A DNA stretch of 64,000 nucleotides, taken from Paramesorhizobium leguminum. Lineage in GTDB: Bacteria; Pseudomonadota; Alphaproteobacteria; Rhizobiales; Rhizobiaceae. This document shows, one piece after another, positions 16,764 to 26,017 of the stretch (the stretch's first letter is position 1; each line of letters starts with the position of its first letter). Made by a program: the position numbers and the translations under genes. The stretch lies in assembly GCF_003217235.1 (NCBI RefSeq), contig NZ_QJTF01000003.1:62001-126000 (forward strand), given 5' to 3'. Under the pieces are notes generated by a model. It saw only the letters and a list, made by a program, of their open reading frames with translations. It did not search any database and was not told where the DNA came from.

Positions 16764-19450
16764 CTGAACAGCCTTATATCTGCGAAATTCCCGCTGCCGC
16801 GGATGATGAGTTTCCCGTTGGCGGACGAAAGCTGGTTGAAGATCACGTTGCCGATGCGGGCGTTTTCCATGTAGGCGACACCGCCCTGAAAAATGAACGG
16901 GTTGACGACATTGCCAGACGGGTCCGAAATCATGAACTGATCCACCAGAAACACCACCCGGCTTCGTTCGCCGTTGGTGTCGATGGCAAATGCGCCGGTT
17001 GACCACTGACCATTGCTGCCGGTCTTGACCTCGACGCCCCATCGCGCCCAGCCCCCACCGGGCGAGGATTGCGCCTGACCGCGAATGGTCACACTGGACG
17101 AGATACCGGCCACTGTGGTGCTGAGCGCCGTGATTGCCTGGGAATTGGCGACAACCTGACCGTTGACGGTCGCGATTTCCGCCGAAAGCAGATCGACGGC
17201 CTTGGCGATATCCTCGTTGACCTGCACCTCCAGTTGTTCGATGCGTGACACGATGGCTGAGTCCGGACCGATAGCGGTGGTGATCTGAAGTAAATAATCC
17301 GCTCGCAGCCCCTTGGCCGTGAGCGACATTTCCGTGCGCAGTTGCTGCTTGTCGAAATAGTTCCCGGCGTCCTGCTCCGACGCCATGTTGCCGATGCGGT
17401 CAAGCTCTTCCTGCACATAGCGGAGCGAAGAGCCGAGCCATTCCAGCGTCTCTTTTGCGCCCTTGCCTAAATCCTCGATATCGACATCGAAATAGACATC
17501 ATCCCGCCCGAGTAGGACGTTCGGCGTTTTGACCGGCAACCATGCTGACCATGCAGTGGCGCGGCCCGAGTACGGCACGAAAATGCCGCGCACCTGATAA
17601 TCTTCGTCTGGCAGTAACGTGCCGTTGAGAATTACTGAGTTCGGGTCCGGATTGGTCGCCGGATCGCCGTACGGGAGTTCGCCGTCGAACGACTGCGACC
17701 CATCCTCAGCGAGCCTGACCTGCACCCGGACTGCACGCACATCAACGAGTTTGCCGGCGAAAAACACCTCAATGGATGGCCGTCGCGCCTTGCCAGCCGC
17801 GTCATAGATCGTTGCGGGCGCCACCTGCCAGCCAGTCATCATTTGAGCTGGAGGCCGGATCGAACCGAGATAGCCGGACGTGAAAGGCAACTGGTCGGAC
17901 GCGGACCAATCGTAATCCGATGGGTCGGATTCCTTGAGCGCCACCTCCTGCAAACAGTTCGGGTGATCGACCATAGAGCCAATCGTAAACAGCTTGTTGG
18001 AATATCCGTTGCGGGCGCTAGACCATGCAACAGCATCCACGACCGGTTCCAGCAGCCACGCCTCGGGCGGCAAGAAGAAATTATGCTGCCGGAAGCGCCG
18101 GGAATCGTTGATCATCGACAGCATGAGCTGCTGCACCTGCCGGCCATTGGGCACCAGCGGGAATGTGGCGTCAGCGATTAAGCGCCGACCGTCATCAGCG
18201 GCTTCATAATCCGCGTTGTAGCGCGGCGGCGCGTCCTTGCTGCCCCATGCCTCCTCAGGCTCGGGATAGGTCGCCTGAATGCCATTAAAGGTGCTCTCCA
18301 AGCCGGGAAACGGCTCGAAGCTCTGCCCTTTCGTAATGACCACATCCTCGTCAGTGAAGGCATAGACTGGCAAAGGAGGAGCACCGACATGCGTCTTGTA
18401 GATGCCGCCGATTTCCGCCGTCTTGCCGTTGCAGGCCTTGTCCAACTCATCAAGGATATCAAGCGGCTCGATGTCTACGGTGATCTCGCTGCCCGCGATG
18501 AATTGCGCTTCCGTGCCGCCACCGGCAAGCTGCACCTGCACATCGCATTCGTTCATCGCGGCCATCCACGACGAGGCCGGGAGCCGCGCCGCCGACATGT
18601 TTTGGCCGCCATATACCCACTGACCCTGGTAATAGATGCCGCGAGCTACGTTGTAGGCGATGACCTTGGGGTTGCGCGAAAACTCCCAGGTGGATTGATC
18701 CTCCCAGCGCTGGGGGCCGGAGCCGCCGACGGTGGAATCCTTCCGAAGGTCATAGGCCTTGATGCCATCAACCTCGAACTTGAACTGCGGCACACCTGGG
18801 AAAAGTTCGCGGTTCACCTTCGATGTGACGATGACATAGGCCACACCACGGAAGACCATATCGGCCTGCCATGGGCGGTCGGGGTCGCCGCCGAAGCGGG
18901 AGCTAAGGAAGGGATCAACGACGGTTTGATTCCCGTCGTAGAACTTCACCCAGAGGTGATTTTTGCCCTTGTCCAGCGAGAATTCTTTGACCGGGAATCC
19001 CTGCTCATAGCTCGCATCGCTGAAATCGATGGTGCATGGCTCACCATTGACCCATATCCGAGGCCGGAGCGCCGTGACGGGCAGGTCAGACAGCGAAATG
19101 ACCATCGTGAGATAGGCATTCGGAGTATCGCCGGACCTCCCCCATGTGTTGACGTATTCGAGCGTGCCGGCGGTCGCGTAAGTGCCAACGATAAAGGACA
19201 GCGGATTGTCGCCGCCGACGCGGAGCTGGCCGTTGACGCCCGCGACCTTCTGTTTCTGATCCTTGGCAAGCGCGCGCTGGATCAGCGATTTACCGACCGT
19301 GAGGGCAACGCCAAGGATAAACTGCCCGAGCGCCCCCAAGCTGCTGATCGCGCCAAAGAGAGCCGTGATCGCGCCAACAACAATACCCGCATGGGCGTGC
19401 ATCGTCGCCGCCAGGACGAACCAGACGGTCAAGAAAACCAGCTTCATCAT
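16760..19450 (-). CDS. Tail tip / host-specificity protein (gpJ-like)
   Basis: 896 residues. A hydrophobic N-terminus (VGAITALFGAISSLGALGQF and neighbours) precedes a central region typical of tip-attachment proteins. The C-terminal 230 residues carry a coiled coil (SRIEQLEVQVNEDIAKAVDL) and a DUF1983-like end (WARWGVEVKT ... IGNVIF ... RGSGNFADIR). It follows an NlpC/P60-like protein as in siphophage tip modules. It is expected to form the tip that contacts the receptor. Confidence 0.85.
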   Translation of the reverse strand: MMKLVFLTVWFVLAATMHAHAGIVVGAITALFGAISSLGALGQFILGVALTVGKSLIQRALAKDQKQKVAGVNGQLRVGGDNPLSFIVGTYATAGTLEYVNTWGRSGDTPNAYLTMVISLSDLPVTALRPRIWVNGEPCTIDFSDASYEQGFPVKEFSLDKGKNHLWVKFYDGNQTVVDPFLSSRFGGDPDRPWQADMVFRGVAYVIVTSKVNRELFPGVPQFKFEVDGIKAYDLRKDSTVGGSGPQRWEDQSTWEFSRNPKVIAYNVARGIYYQGQWVYGGQNMSAARLPASSWMAAMNECDVQVQLAGGGTEAQFIAGSEITVDIEPLDILDELDKACNGKTAEIGGIYKTHVGAPPLPVYAFTDEDVVITKGQSFEPFPGLESTFNGIQATYPEPEEAWGSKDAPPRYNADYEAADDGRRLIADATFPLVPNGRQVQQLMLSMINDSRRFRQHNFFLPPEAWLLEPVVDAVAWSSARNGYSNKLFTIGSMVDHPNCLQEVALKESDPSDYDWSASDQLPFTSGYLGSIRPPAQMMTGWQVAPATIYDAAGKARRPSIEVFFAGKLVDVRAVRVQVRLAEDGSQSFDGELPYGDPATNPDPNSVILNGTLLPDEDYQVRGIFVPYSGRATAWSAWLPVKTPNVLLGRDDVYFDVDIEDLGKGAKETLEWLGSSLRYVQEELDRIGNMASEQDAGNYFDKQQLRTEMSLTAKGLRADYLLQITTAIGPDSAIVSRIEQLEVQVNEDIAKAVDLLSAEIATVNGQVVANSQAITALSTTVAGISSSVTIRGQAQSSPGGGWARWGVEVKTGSNGQWSTGAFAIDTNGERSRVVFLVDQFMISDPSGNVVNPFIFQGGVAYMENARIGNVIFNQLSSANGKLIIRGSGNFADIRLFR

Positions 19451-19452
19451 GA

Positions 19453-19866
19453 TCAGACCCGGAAAGCCCTTTCGGCGTCGAGCAAGTCGATGGTGCCTAT
19501 CCCTGTCTCGGGATGGAGCACATAGATGCGCGCGCCCTGCACCACGCCAAGGGCGTAGATCGCCGCGTCATCCACCTTCACGGCAGCGATGTCGCCAATT
19601 TGGGCATGGGACGGATGGATTTCCTCGAAGCGAGAGGCTGCGAATTCCGCATGGTTGGCGAAGCCATCCTTTTTCAACAGCCGCAGCCCGCCAATGAGCG
19701 TCTTGTACCTGCCTCGATACGGCGCGGCGATGTCTTCGCCGGTCATTGCCTTGATGGCATCGGCGGCAAATAAGGCGCAATCATATTCACCCCATATGAG
19801 TGAATTTCGCCAAACGGACAGCACATAATCATGGAGTGCTGGGCGCCAACCGGATAGCCGTATCAT
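19453..19866 (-). CDS. NlpC/P60-like tail-associated protein (DUF6950 type)
   Basis: 137 residues from ATG 19866 (ATGA overlap with the upstream gene). WGEYDCALFAADAI supplies the Cys of an NlpC/P60-like fold, and a His is present late (VLHPETG). This is the gpK-like position in tail-tip modules, where it may help peptidoglycan penetration. DUF6950 assignment is from memory. Confidence 0.75.
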   Translation of the reverse strand: MIRLSGWRPALHDYVLSVWRNSLIWGEYDCALFAADAIKAMTGEDIAAPYRGRYKTLIGGLRLLKKDGFANHAEFAASRFEEIHPSHAQIGDIAAVKVDDAAIYALGVVQGARIYVLHPETGIGTIDLLDAERAFRV

Positions 19867-20486
19867 GTCTTCTTTTCCTCTCCCCACCAAAACGCCCATT
19901 CACCGGCGACACCAGAATAGCGCCGGGCGCGGTCGCCTCCCCGAAGCTTCTGGGTTTCATCCGACCGCTTGGCTGGATTGGTCCGTGTCAACATGCGGGT
20001 ATGCGATACGACGCTGAGGGCTATTCCGCCTTCCTCCCCGACGGCCGGCGTGTCAACGGGAGCGCCATTGACCTGCCCATCCCAGAGCGAGAGCGGATTC
20101 CCGACGAGCAACCGCGTTTCGAGATCGAGAAGCCCGCGATGGATTTGCACCTTCGCCAAGCGCACGTCGTATCCACGTATTGCCTGCTGCACCGCCGCGT
20201 TGATCTGGGAAAGCCCAATCTGGATCGTGCGAACCGAAAGATCCGAAACAGCCGGAATCGGATCAATATTCAGGAGTGAGCCGCCGGCATGATAAACCCG
20301 CGTTGAGGGCAAGCCTGTGCCGGGGTCAACCACGGTCACGGTAACGGTATCCTCCCCGTTCCATAGCCCCATCATTTCCAATCCGCCGGTGGAGCGGTTC
20401 TTCGCCTCGATCCACACGAAATAGCGCGGGATATGGGCACGGCGCGACTGATAGGCCGCTGCCGTGGCTATATCGACAGAACGCAT
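19863..20486 (-). CDS. Minor tail protein (DUF2163-like)
   Basis: 207 residues. MRSVDIATAAAYQSRRAHIPRYFVWIE and later SLWDGQVN resemble the N-terminal part of GTA/siphophage minor tail proteins placed before the NlpC/P60 gene. It overlaps the next gene by four bases. The structural role is inferred from gene order. Confidence 0.65.
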   Translation of the reverse strand: MRSVDIATAAAYQSRRAHIPRYFVWIEAKNRSTGGLEMMGLWNGEDTVTVTVVDPGTGLPSTRVYHAGGSLLNIDPIPAVSDLSVRTIQIGLSQINAAVQQAIRGYDVRLAKVQIHRGLLDLETRLLVGNPLSLWDGQVNGAPVDTPAVGEEGGIALSVVSHTRMLTRTNPAKRSDETQKLRGGDRARRYSGVAGEWAFWWGEEKKT

Positions 20487-20493
20487 GTCTCAC

Positions 20494-21150
20494 CTATTGC
20501 GATAGGGTTTGCCGGACCTGAAAGGAAATGGTCGAGGTCAAAGCCCCGGCGCTTGGCGCGCTAAAGCTTTTCGGTATCAAGATGACCTTGGCCGATGGCT
20601 TTTTCAGCATGACTTCCGTGCCAACGGTCGCGCCGGGCCGGACGTGCGGGCGAACCTCAAACACCGGTGTCACGCCAGACGAATTAGCCGTTGCCGCCTC
20701 GCATATCCGATGAAGCGCCCGACGAACCGGGTTTGTGCCATAGTCGAACGCCAGATAATCCCCCACCGACAGCACATATCCATCGGGCAGAGCCTCAAGG
20801 CTCATCGACTTCATATTGCTGCCGATGGATGAGATTTTCGGCTTGGTCGCCCCAAGGATGGCTCCCGTCGGATCGGATCGCGGGAACGGCTTTCTCGGAT
20901 CGTACAGGTAAAACGGGTTGATCGCCCCATCCAGCGTTTCGAACAGGGCTTGCAATTCCGCCGCGTCATCGTTGTAGGTCTGCCCAAGTTGCGCCTGCGC
21001 CTCCCACAGGCGCGGACCTAGATCAGCAGCGAGGACTTCCCCGCTGCCAAGGCCTGATAGCTCCTGTTGTTCCATCAATTTCCAGTCAACGGATTCGATG
21101 GGGAGCTTGTCGGCAAGCGCGGCGATGGAGAGCGGAAAGATGATCGCCAT
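20494..21150 (-). CDS. Minor tail protein, probable distal-tail type
   Basis: 218 residues. NPFYLYDPRKPFP and a beta-rich C-terminus (AGALTSTISFQVRQTL) resemble the DUF2460-like proteins that follow tape-measure genes in alphaproteobacterial siphophages. It sits 4 bases after the tape measure gene. Role inferred from position. Confidence 0.65.
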   Translation of the reverse strand: MAIIFPLSIAALADKLPIESVDWKLMEQQELSGLGSGEVLAADLGPRLWEAQAQLGQTYNDDAAELQALFETLDGAINPFYLYDPRKPFPRSDPTGAILGATKPKISSIGSNMKSMSLEALPDGYVLSVGDYLAFDYGTNPVRRALHRICEAATANSSGVTPVFEVRPHVRPGATVGTEVMLKKPSAKVILIPKSFSAPSAGALTSTISFQVRQTLSQ

Positions 21151-21154
21151 TTCC

Positions 21155-23908
21155 TCACCCCACGGCCCGCCGGTCGCCCATGATCTGGTTGACGCGGCCC
21201 GGCATGACTTGCCGACTGAACTGATTTATCATGGCGCCGCTTGTTCCGACAGCCTCTTGCCGCGCCACGTCCTTGACGAAGGCTTTTAGGTTGCCATTCT
21301 GGTCTACCTCGACGCCCACAGTCACATGGACATTCTGAGCATCGCCGCCGCTGTTTCCGGCCCCGGACGCCATCACACCGAGTTGCCCTTGGCTGTTCCG
21401 GCGAAGCGGCAAAATCCCTTCCGGCCCCGCCTCGCCCATCAATCCGGTGCGACCGCCTGACATTGGGAAATGCGTCGGGGCGCCCACGACGCCGCCATTC
21501 GCAAATGGAATGACATTGCCGCCGCTAAACACCCCGCCATTGGCGTACAGGCCGCCGCCAGATGCGAAGCCTGCCGCGAGTTGCCCACTATTCGCAAAGG
21601 GCGAACCGCCTCCGCCGAACATGCCAAGAAGGCCAGATAGGAAGCCGCCCCCACCGCTTCCCGCACCGTTCACCTGCATGATAGCGTCGATCACATCATT
21701 GAGCAGCTTGTCAGTAATCTTGTCTAGTACGCTGATCGCGATATTGCCCATGTCCTGCCAGGAGAGCTTTCCATCGTCCAGTGCGCTCCGGAAATCAGAG
21801 AAAACGCCCTTCAAAACATTCTTCTGGAAATCATAGGCGTCGGTAAGGCGCTTGGTTTCAGCCTCAGCCGCCGCCATGCCAGCGGCAAGCCCCATCAATT
21901 CTTCCTTCTGCTTCGGCGTGAGCTTGAGGTTATCGTTGGCGGCCTGGTTGAGGAGGTCTTGTTCAAAGCGAAGGCGGCTTGCGGCCTGTTCTGTTAGGCC
22001 GAGAGCGCTCGCCTCCAGTTGCTGCGCCGCGATGAACTCGTTTGCGCTGCGGACGATTTCGTCATAGCTGCTTTTGGCCTTTTCAGCGGCTTTGTCGATT
22101 TCACCCAAGGCGACAGCAGATGCCGCACTGGTAGTGGTTGTCTTTTTGAGGTTTCCGTCAACCTTCGCAAGCTGGTCTTCCAGCTTCCAAAGGGTTTCGG
22201 TCATGGCCTGCGATTCTTTGGCGGCTTGGTTCTCGGCGAACACCAAGGGCGCGAACCGTAGACCGGTCATCACTTCGAAGGCGGCTCGACGCTTCGACGC
22301 GGCGTCAAAATCGGCGAGGGCAGCAATCGACGCGGTACGAGCCGCTTCGACCTGCATTGCGATCTGGTTTCGCAGCGCCGCAGTGTATCCTTCCGACGCA
22401 GCCTTGCTGTTGTTCAACGCTTTCTCGTTGATGTCATAGGCCGCCTTGGCATCCATGGTCGCTTGTTCGGCTGCACTTACGTTGTCGCGAAGGAGTAGGA
22501 ATGCCGCAGCAAGCGCAGTGACTGCCAAACCCCATGGGCCGCCGACGAAGGCCATCGCCAGAGAAAGAGCGCGAGCAGCGATAGCGGCTGCTCCCATGCC
22601 CGTCGTCAGCGCCGCGATCTGGGCGATGACGGGGACAATAGCCGCCACCAGATGACCGGCTGTGAAGATTGCAGCAGCCGTGACGATCAGATGCATGTTG
22701 TCAGCCACAGCCTTCATTAGCGGAACCAATGCGTCCAGCGCGCCGCCGGCACCTATCACCTCGGCCTGAAGCGCGGACCACATACGACCGGCCTGAAAAC
22801 CGGGAGACGCTTCCATTTTCGCAAATGCTTCCGCTGTCGCCCCAGCCTTTTCGCGCATCTGCTCAAGAATGGCGGTGAAATCCACTCCAGCTTGTCCGGA
22901 GAGCGCCATGATTGGCACAAGAGCCTCCACGCCACTGAAGAGCGTAGACAGCGCTTCCGTGCTGCCACCCGTCTTTTTCTGGATTTCCTCGATAAACCCC
23001 GCAAAGCCCTTCGACGCTAGACCTGCCGCTGTAAAATCAAGGCCAAGCGCCTGTGCCGCCTTGGATGCCTCATCAGTCGGCTTGGCGACGGCGGCGAGTA
23101 CGGCGCGAACGCCGGTCACAGCTTCGGATGTGGCTATGCCGCCCTTGGTGAGCGCGGAGATAGCCGCTGTCAATTCATCGAAGCTGACGCCCGTCTGTGC
23201 GGATAGAGGGGCAACTGTGCCAAGGCTGGAAGACAATTCGCCAATCGTCGTCTTGCCGGCTCGCATAGCAATAAAGAGCGCATCGGAAACCGCCGCGGCA
23301 TTTTCCACTTTGCTGCCATAGGCATTGAGCACGGATGTCAAGCCATCTGCCGCCGTCTTGACATCGGTCACGCCACCCACAGCGAGTTTATTGGCGGCGG
23401 TCAAGATTTCCGTGGCTTGGCCCGCGCTCGATGCACCGGCGGAAATGATCTGGTAGAAAGCCTTGGCCTGCGCCGCTCCACCCCCGCCGAAAGCAGATGC
23501 CTGCTTGAGCGCTGCTTTTTCCAATCCAGCCATATCGAAAGTCGAGGTATCGACCAGCGTCGAGACTTCGGCCATCGCATCACGAAACTCGAAAATCGGC
23601 TTCACGGAGAAGGCCGCCAAACTTGCCGCTCCAAGCGCTGCTCCGGCAGCGATCATCTGCTGCATCCCGGCGGCGGCAAAGCGCGACGACGCCCCCATGA
23701 CGCGGAAATTGTCATTGGCGGCTGCCGCTTGGCTCGCAACGCCCTTGATGCTACGACCGGCATCTTTCGCCGCGGCATCGACGCCCCGGAAGGCGCGCGA
23801 TGCTTCACGGTCGAATGCGCCGGACTTGGTGCGGGCTTCGGAAAAGCCCCGATCCAGTTCGGACAGATCAGCTTGCACCTTGACCTTCACGAGACCTGCA
23901 ACGTCCAT
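21155..23908 (-). CDS. Tail length tape-measure protein
   Basis: 917 residues from ATG 23908 (another ATG at 23923). N-terminal coiled coil (about 10-90), a TP901-type core (about 120-400) with RDAMAEVSTLV and repeated Ala/Gly helices, a hydrophobic stretch (about 430-500), and a Gly-rich C-terminus. At the usual 0.15 nm per residue it implies a tail of roughly 130-140 nm. Unusually, it is separated from the tail-assembly chaperone by about 2.5 kb of moron genes. Confidence 0.92.
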   Translation of the reverse strand: MDVAGLVKVKVQADLSELDRGFSEARTKSGAFDREASRAFRGVDAAAKDAGRSIKGVASQAAAANDNFRVMGASSRFAAAGMQQMIAAGAALGAASLAAFSVKPIFEFRDAMAEVSTLVDTSTFDMAGLEKAALKQASAFGGGGAAQAKAFYQIISAGASSAGQATEILTAANKLAVGGVTDVKTAADGLTSVLNAYGSKVENAAAVSDALFIAMRAGKTTIGELSSSLGTVAPLSAQTGVSFDELTAAISALTKGGIATSEAVTGVRAVLAAVAKPTDEASKAAQALGLDFTAAGLASKGFAGFIEEIQKKTGGSTEALSTLFSGVEALVPIMALSGQAGVDFTAILEQMREKAGATAEAFAKMEASPGFQAGRMWSALQAEVIGAGGALDALVPLMKAVADNMHLIVTAAAIFTAGHLVAAIVPVIAQIAALTTGMGAAAIAARALSLAMAFVGGPWGLAVTALAAAFLLLRDNVSAAEQATMDAKAAYDINEKALNNSKAASEGYTAALRNQIAMQVEAARTASIAALADFDAASKRRAAFEVMTGLRFAPLVFAENQAAKESQAMTETLWKLEDQLAKVDGNLKKTTTTSAASAVALGEIDKAAEKAKSSYDEIVRSANEFIAAQQLEASALGLTEQAASRLRFEQDLLNQAANDNLKLTPKQKEELMGLAAGMAAAEAETKRLTDAYDFQKNVLKGVFSDFRSALDDGKLSWQDMGNIAISVLDKITDKLLNDVIDAIMQVNGAGSGGGGFLSGLLGMFGGGGSPFANSGQLAAGFASGGGLYANGGVFSGGNVIPFANGGVVGAPTHFPMSGGRTGLMGEAGPEGILPLRRNSQGQLGVMASGAGNSGGDAQNVHVTVGVEVDQNGNLKAFVKDVARQEAVGTSGAMINQFSRQVMPGRVNQIMGDRRAVG

Positions 23909-23971
23909 GGCTTTACCTTTCATATGGCGTGCGATAGCGTCCCGCCGTTGGGGAAACAGAGGGGGGCTCAC

Positions 23972-24325
23972 ATGAGAAAAATTGCTGTTAGCGCTGCGCT
24001 ATTGGCTGCCTTAACCACATCGGCTGTGGGGGCTGATGATGCCGGCTTTACCGAAGAGGTATTCAGGTGCTGGAACCCGCCGTCTGGATTCGAAGAGAAT
24101 AAGCGCTTCGTTCTGGCTGTTGAGATTGATGCCAGCGGACTGTTGATTGACATAACCGCGAAAGAGTACGCCAAAGGCCCCGTTTCAAGAGCGATTGGAG
24201 AATCGTTAAGACGAGCACTCCTGCGTTGCGCGCCGTACAGGTTTCCAGCGGGCGTCTACACACTCACTATAGACAGGCAGACCACCAAAGGAATGAAAGC
24301 GAAATCGCTCGACCCGTTCAAATAG
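23972..24325 (+). CDS. Periplasmic TolA/TonB C-terminal-like protein (moron)
   Basis: 117 residues on the plus strand, opposite to every structural gene around it. A Sec signal peptide (1-21, cut near AVGADD) precedes a single small domain. Its two-strand and helix pattern (VLAVEIDASGLL ... AIGESLRRALLRCAPYRFPAG) resembles TolA/TonB C-terminal domains, including the cysteine before PYR. Such domains sit in the envelope and are receptors for some phages and colicins. Inference: expressed from the prophage in lysogens, perhaps altering the envelope or superinfection. GGGGGG lies before the ATG. Confidence 0.65.
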   Translation: MRKIAVSAALLAALTTSAVGADDAGFTEEVFRCWNPPSGFEENKRFVLAVEIDASGLLIDITAKEYAKGPVSRAIGESLRRALLRCAPYRFPAGVYTLTIDRQTTKGMKAKSLDPFK

Positions 24326-24326
24326 A

Positions 24327-24345
24327 AAAGCGCCCCGTAGGGCGC
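24327..24345 (-). terminator. Intrinsic terminator between moron and late genes
   Basis: GCGCCC-CGTA-GGGCGC (24330-24345 on plus). Read on the minus strand it is followed by TTTT, so it would stop leftward transcription before the tape measure gene; on plus it has only a weak T-run. Confidence 0.55.
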
Positions 24346-24381
24346 CTTAATGAATGGGGGTCGGATTAAGCCCGGTTTGGC

Positions 24382-24645
24382 TCAGTCGTTTGCCTCAAGC
24401 TGCGTAATCCGATCTTCAAGAACCGCCGTCACGATCAAGTTCAATATTGCGATTTCCGGCAGCCCGAGGCCCGGCCAACGTTTTGCCACTTCGCTCATCG
24501 CCGCTTCAAAGTCACCTGCGCCGTCCGTCACGAAGCGCGCGGCGTCGATGATGGCAGGACCGCTGTGCGCGATCCTGTTTGATAGAGCTTCTTGCGAGCC
24601 ATAATCCGCACCGGGCAGTTTTGCCACCTTGCCGTTCGTCTTCAT
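24382..24645 (-). CDS. Hypothetical phage protein
   Basis: 87 residues from ATG 24645, preceded by GAGGGAGAAG. Helical, acidic, with no membrane segment. It is 11 bases downstream of the S24-like gene and probably in the same unit (25162 to 24382, minus). Not recognised. Confidence 0.55.
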   Translation of the reverse strand: MKTNGKVAKLPGADYGSQEALSNRIAHSGPAIIDAARFVTDGAGDFEAAMSEVAKRWPGLGLPEIAILNLIVTAVLEDRITQLEAND

Positions 24646-24656
24646 TCTCTTCTCCC

Positions 24657-25004
24657 TCAAGCAGCCGCGAGCATTCGAGAATTGCGGATTTTAACATCCG
24701 CCACGACTATTCCGAGTACACATCCTTCAAAATCTTCAAGAGTCATGAACCCATCGGAATAGTGGGGATTATCGCGAAACAGTCGCAGCCCTCGCTTCCC
24801 GTCCATCGTGCTGGCAACGCAGTAAAGTTCCGGTCCGATGCCGTTATGGAACAGGTATGTTCCCTCGCCTACAGGCTTAATGAGCACGAAATCGAAGCCA
24901 TCCCGAAGCCGGGGATACATGCCATCGCCTACGACGCGGTGAATGCGAAGACGATTCGAATAGACCGCTTCCGGGTCGATCTGTGGAGCAAAAAGGTCCA
25001 ACAT
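24657..25004 (-). CDS. S24-fold protein without HTH, catalytic Ser replaced (copy A)
   Basis: 115 residues that align over nearly their whole length with 56,100-56,459. The VVGDGMYPRLRDG segment is the S24 peptidase nucleophile region (GDSMxPT in LexA/CI) with Gly28 in place of Ser. RLFRDNPHY matches the SDNP motif, and no Lys stands at the general-base position. There is no DNA-binding domain. It is therefore predicted to be catalytically inactive, keeping the dimerisation fold of repressor C-termini. ATG 25004 overlaps the stop of the upstream 52-aa gene (TGATG); GTG 25007 is an alternative. Confidence 0.75.
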   Translation of the reverse strand: MLDLFAPQIDPEAVYSNRLRIHRVVGDGMYPRLRDGFDFVLIKPVGEGTYLFHNGIGPELYCVASTMDGKRGLRLFRDNPHYSDGFMTLEDFEGCVLGIVVADVKIRNSRMLAAA

Positions 25005-25162
25005 CACGCCACTTCCATCTTCGCCGCACCGCCCTGAATAACCGGGCGCGGGGTTGCCGGGACAGCGAAAGCGGCACCAGTGTCGCGCTCACGTCGTGCG
25101 AGGAATGCAGCGACATCGGGGTTCCGTGGAATGTATGAAAGCGGTATAAGGCGGATAGCCAT
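25004..25162 (-). CDS. Small basic phage protein (52 aa)
   Basis: Begins MAIRLIPLSYIPRN at ATG 25162 with GGAGG eight bases upstream. The C-terminal half is Ala/Pro-rich. Its stop overlaps the start of S24-like copy A, so the two are probably co-translated. Function unknown. Confidence 0.6.
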   Translation of the reverse strand: MAIRLIPLSYIPRNPDVAAFLARRERDTGAAFAVPATPRPVIQGGAAKMEVA

Positions 25163-25208
25163 GATTGATCCTCCAGTGATCAGTCTTCGGTTAGGGCCGG
25201 TGTGGAAG

Positions 25209-25279
25209 TTGACGCTTCCCATCGGCCTGATTATTTGATATCAGTAATTCCATGAACGATCAAGAAAAAAATGATATCA
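25209..25279 (+). promoter_or_regulatory. Promoter and paired palindromic sites of the RHH operon
   Basis: TTGACG (25209-25214), 17 bases, then TATTTG (25232-25237). Two copies of the palindrome TGATATCA lie at 25236-25243 and 25272-25279, one at the -10 region and one just inside the coding sequence. This is where a ribbon-helix-helix autorepressor would bind. Confidence 0.5.
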
Positions 25280-25647
25280 TAAAATCACGAGGCAGACCGG
25301 CCACTGGAAAAGGCGAGCCTGTCTTGGTTCGTCTCCAGCCCGAAATCCTAGGGCCTGTAGATGATATCTCCTCATCCCTTGAGATTTCACGCCCCGAAGC
25401 CGTTCGCCTCCTGATCAATCGCGGCTTGGCCTTTAATGAGCTTTCGGAAGCCATCGAAACCATCACGCACATCGGGGGCGAGTTCCTCCGCGGTGTTCCC
25501 ATAAGCAACAGCGACCAACTCGCCTTCTCAACCGCCATCATTAAACTCTTCGAGACTAAAGACGACGCCGACGACGACCTACGCGCGAGCCTCGAAGAGA
25601 TTCGGAACAGTTTGGCTGATCGCGGCTACCTCAAGGGTGACGAATGA
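25252..25647 (+). CDS. Ribbon-helix-helix (CopG-like) regulator
   Basis: 131 residues. Residues 13-60 (EPVLVRLQPEIL ... SRPEAVRLLINRGL) have the strand-helix-helix pattern of CopG-type DNA-binding proteins, after a basic Lys/Arg tail. The C-terminal part is acidic and helical. First gene of a plus-strand three-gene operon with ATGA overlaps, inside the minus-strand late region, with palindromic sites at its start. Likely autoregulated and expressed in the lysogen. Confidence 0.7.
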   Translation: MNDQEKNDIIKSRGRPATGKGEPVLVRLQPEILGPVDDISSSLEISRPEAVRLLINRGLAFNELSEAIETITHIGGEFLRGVPISNSDQLAFSTAIIKLFETKDDADDDLRASLEEIRNSLADRGYLKGDE

Positions 25648-25871
25648 GCCTCATCCATAACGAGCAAACGAAATACATAGCGAACACCTTTGACAGGGCA
25701 TCCACATCCTGCATCACAGTTGGTGTTTTTGCCCCGATTGCCGCTGCTCTTTACGCGCCGACGAACATGGCTGCGAACTTGCTGCCCTTTGTCATTTCCG
25801 CCGTGTGTTGGCTTTTCACCGCCGGTGTACTACATTTATCGGGTAAACGCGTCCTACGGAGGCTGTCATGA
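25644..25871 (+). CDS. Small two-helix membrane protein
   Basis: 75 residues. Soluble N-terminus (MSLIHNEQTKYIANTFDRAS), then two membrane helices (CITVGVFAPIAAALY and LLPFVISAVCWLFTAGVLH) and a basic tail. Overlaps both neighbours by four bases. Family unknown; superinfection exclusion or membrane-stress functions are common for such moron proteins, but nothing here proves it. Confidence 0.6.
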   Translation: MSLIHNEQTKYIANTFDRASTSCITVGVFAPIAAALYAPTNMAANLLPFVISAVCWLFTAGVLHLSGKRVLRRLS

Positions 25872-25993
25872 CCAACTTGCAGATATTCGCATTCGTGGTG
25901 CTGCCGCTGTCGATTGCAGCGGGCGGTTGGGCTTACGCCTATTTCTGGGAGCGGAATGACCGGCGCAAGCATCACATTCACCCAGGCGAATAA
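25868..25993 (+). CDS. Single-span membrane peptide (41 aa)
   Basis: MTNLQIFAFVVLPLSIAAGG forms one membrane helix, followed by a charged His-rich tail (ERNDRRKHHIHPGE). ATGA overlap with the preceding gene, then a strong terminator 25 bases on. Third member of the RHH operon. Confidence 0.6.
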   Translation: MTNLQIFAFVVLPLSIAAGGWAYAYFWERNDRRKHHIHPGE

Positions 25994-26017
25994 TCATCCC
26001 TTCGATTGACCTCCCTG

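Noticed and set aside
15138-17042. Longer 634-codon version of the tail-tip-adjacent gene
   Set aside because: The first 93 codons are out-of-frame shadow of the gpJ-like gene; the ATGA overlap fixes the start at 16,763.
25252-25993. Firm call as a type II toxin-antitoxin module
   Set aside because: RHH antitoxin-like layout is suggestive, but neither membrane protein resembles a known toxin; left as unassigned.
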